Source of the DNA: an uncultured bacterium
GTDB taxonomy: Bacteria > Patescibacteriota > Minisyncoccia > Moranbacterales > UBA2206
NCBI GenBank assembly: GCA_903937035.1
Contig: CAIZXS010000003.1
Location: forward strand, 1-51,160
Direction: 5' to 3'
DNA: 51,160 nt
Shown: positions 51,020 to 51,160 of the stretch, in pieces
Numbering within the stretch: the stretch's first letter is position 1
How the letters are laid out: every line of letters begins with the position of its first letter
Position numbers and translations under genes: made by a program
Notes under the pieces: generated by a model
The model's input: only the letters and a program-made list of their open reading frames with translations
Databases searched by the model: none
What the model was told of the DNA's origin: nothing

Positions 51020-51160
51020 CTACGGACAATTCTTCGTCCCCTGCTTTTTCACACAGCCATCAAAACAAACAATGTTTTTGCAGGTATGTGCAGCGCAATC
51101 TGGATCATCAGGTTCACAGACAGCTTCTGTTCTTTGGGGAGCTTCTGGATCTATTGTTGC
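51020..51160 (-). CDS. Cys-rich secreted-type protein, C-terminal part only
   Basis: The last 46 residues of a protein entering from the right edge, ending at the TAG at 51020-51022. The sequence ends CEPDDPDCAAHTCKNIVCF, then DGCVKKQGTKNCP, with six cysteines (pattern C-x6-C-x4-C-x4-C-x3-C-x8-C). It matches the C-terminus of the broken gene at 44329-44773. It lies 137 bp upstream of the alpha-2-macroglobulin on the same strand. The N-terminus is outside the window. Function unknown; a disulfide- or metal-stabilised small extracytoplasmic domain is likely. Confidence 0.65.
   Translation of the reverse strand, partial: ATIDPEAPQRTEAVCEPDDPDCAAHTCKNIVCFDGCVKKQGTKNCP

Overview
This is a low-GC chromosomal segment, very probably from a Candidate Phyla Radiation (Patescibacteria) bacterium of the Parcubacteria/Moranbacteria type. 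The reasons are: a 16S rRNA with a roughly 100-nt insertion in the helix-39 region and no 23S beside it; a short HrcA; core genes mostly without Shine-Dalgarno sequences; secreted proteins with the VDADVSSSAAIA repeat; many small palindromic or MITE-like repeats, some inside coding sequence; and the gene set (MreBCD-PBP2, RseP, GreA, LysS, SerS, HrcA-GrpE-DnaK, DnaJ). TGA is used as a stop, so the code is standard. The rank assignment is inference; no database was searched.

Layout. 0.07-1.7 kb: an unrecognised CxCxxC protein followed by a PIN-domain RNase. 1.8-4.0 kb: a 16S rRNA unit with processing stem and flanking terminators. 4.1-12.9 kb: a GH1 glycosidase, a ferritin-like protein, serS, a PIG-V-like mannosyltransferase, a cytidylyltransferase, two HD proteins, a Cys-rich mini-protein, lysS and greA. 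13.2-19.6 kb: frr-rseP-mreB-mreC-mreD-mrdA, a cell-shape and envelope operon on the minus strand. 19.6-24.3 kb: a beta-propeller lipoprotein, RDD, DUF1189-like and PH-domain membrane proteins, a tRNA-Lys unit preceded by a broken tRNA-Lys copy, and an unknown membrane protein. 24.3-29.6 kb: mobile-repeat sequence, dnaJ with a CIRCE promoter, a tail-fibre-like surface protein and two envelope proteins.

29.7-34.8 kb stands apart. It holds six single-gene units on both strands, most with a clear sigma70-type promoter, a strong Shine-Dalgarno and a hairpin terminator. The products are small secreted proteins, two paralogous secreted proteins and a PHP phosphoesterase. The architecture suggests acquisition from another lineage.

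34.8-42.2 kb: a phosphatase, a GNAT acetyltransferase, a spermidine-synthase fusion, an NTP pyrophosphohydrolase, a membrane protein and the heat-shock operon hrcA-grpE-dnaK behind a perfect CIRCE. 42.4-51.2 kb: an envelope cluster with a VWA protein, a GQ-repeat protein, a MEMO-family protein and a 1731-residue alpha-2-macroglobulin with an embedded Hint (intein-like) domain. Two related Cys-rich genes flank the last two; one is frameshifted and the other runs off the right edge.

The most unusual items are the Hint domain inside the alpha-2-macroglobulin and its flanking Cys-rich paralogues, palindromic repeats inserted in frame in dnaK and grpE, a repeat lying between the CIRCE promoter and dnaJ, and the contrast in translation and transcription signals between the 30-35 kb island and the core genes.
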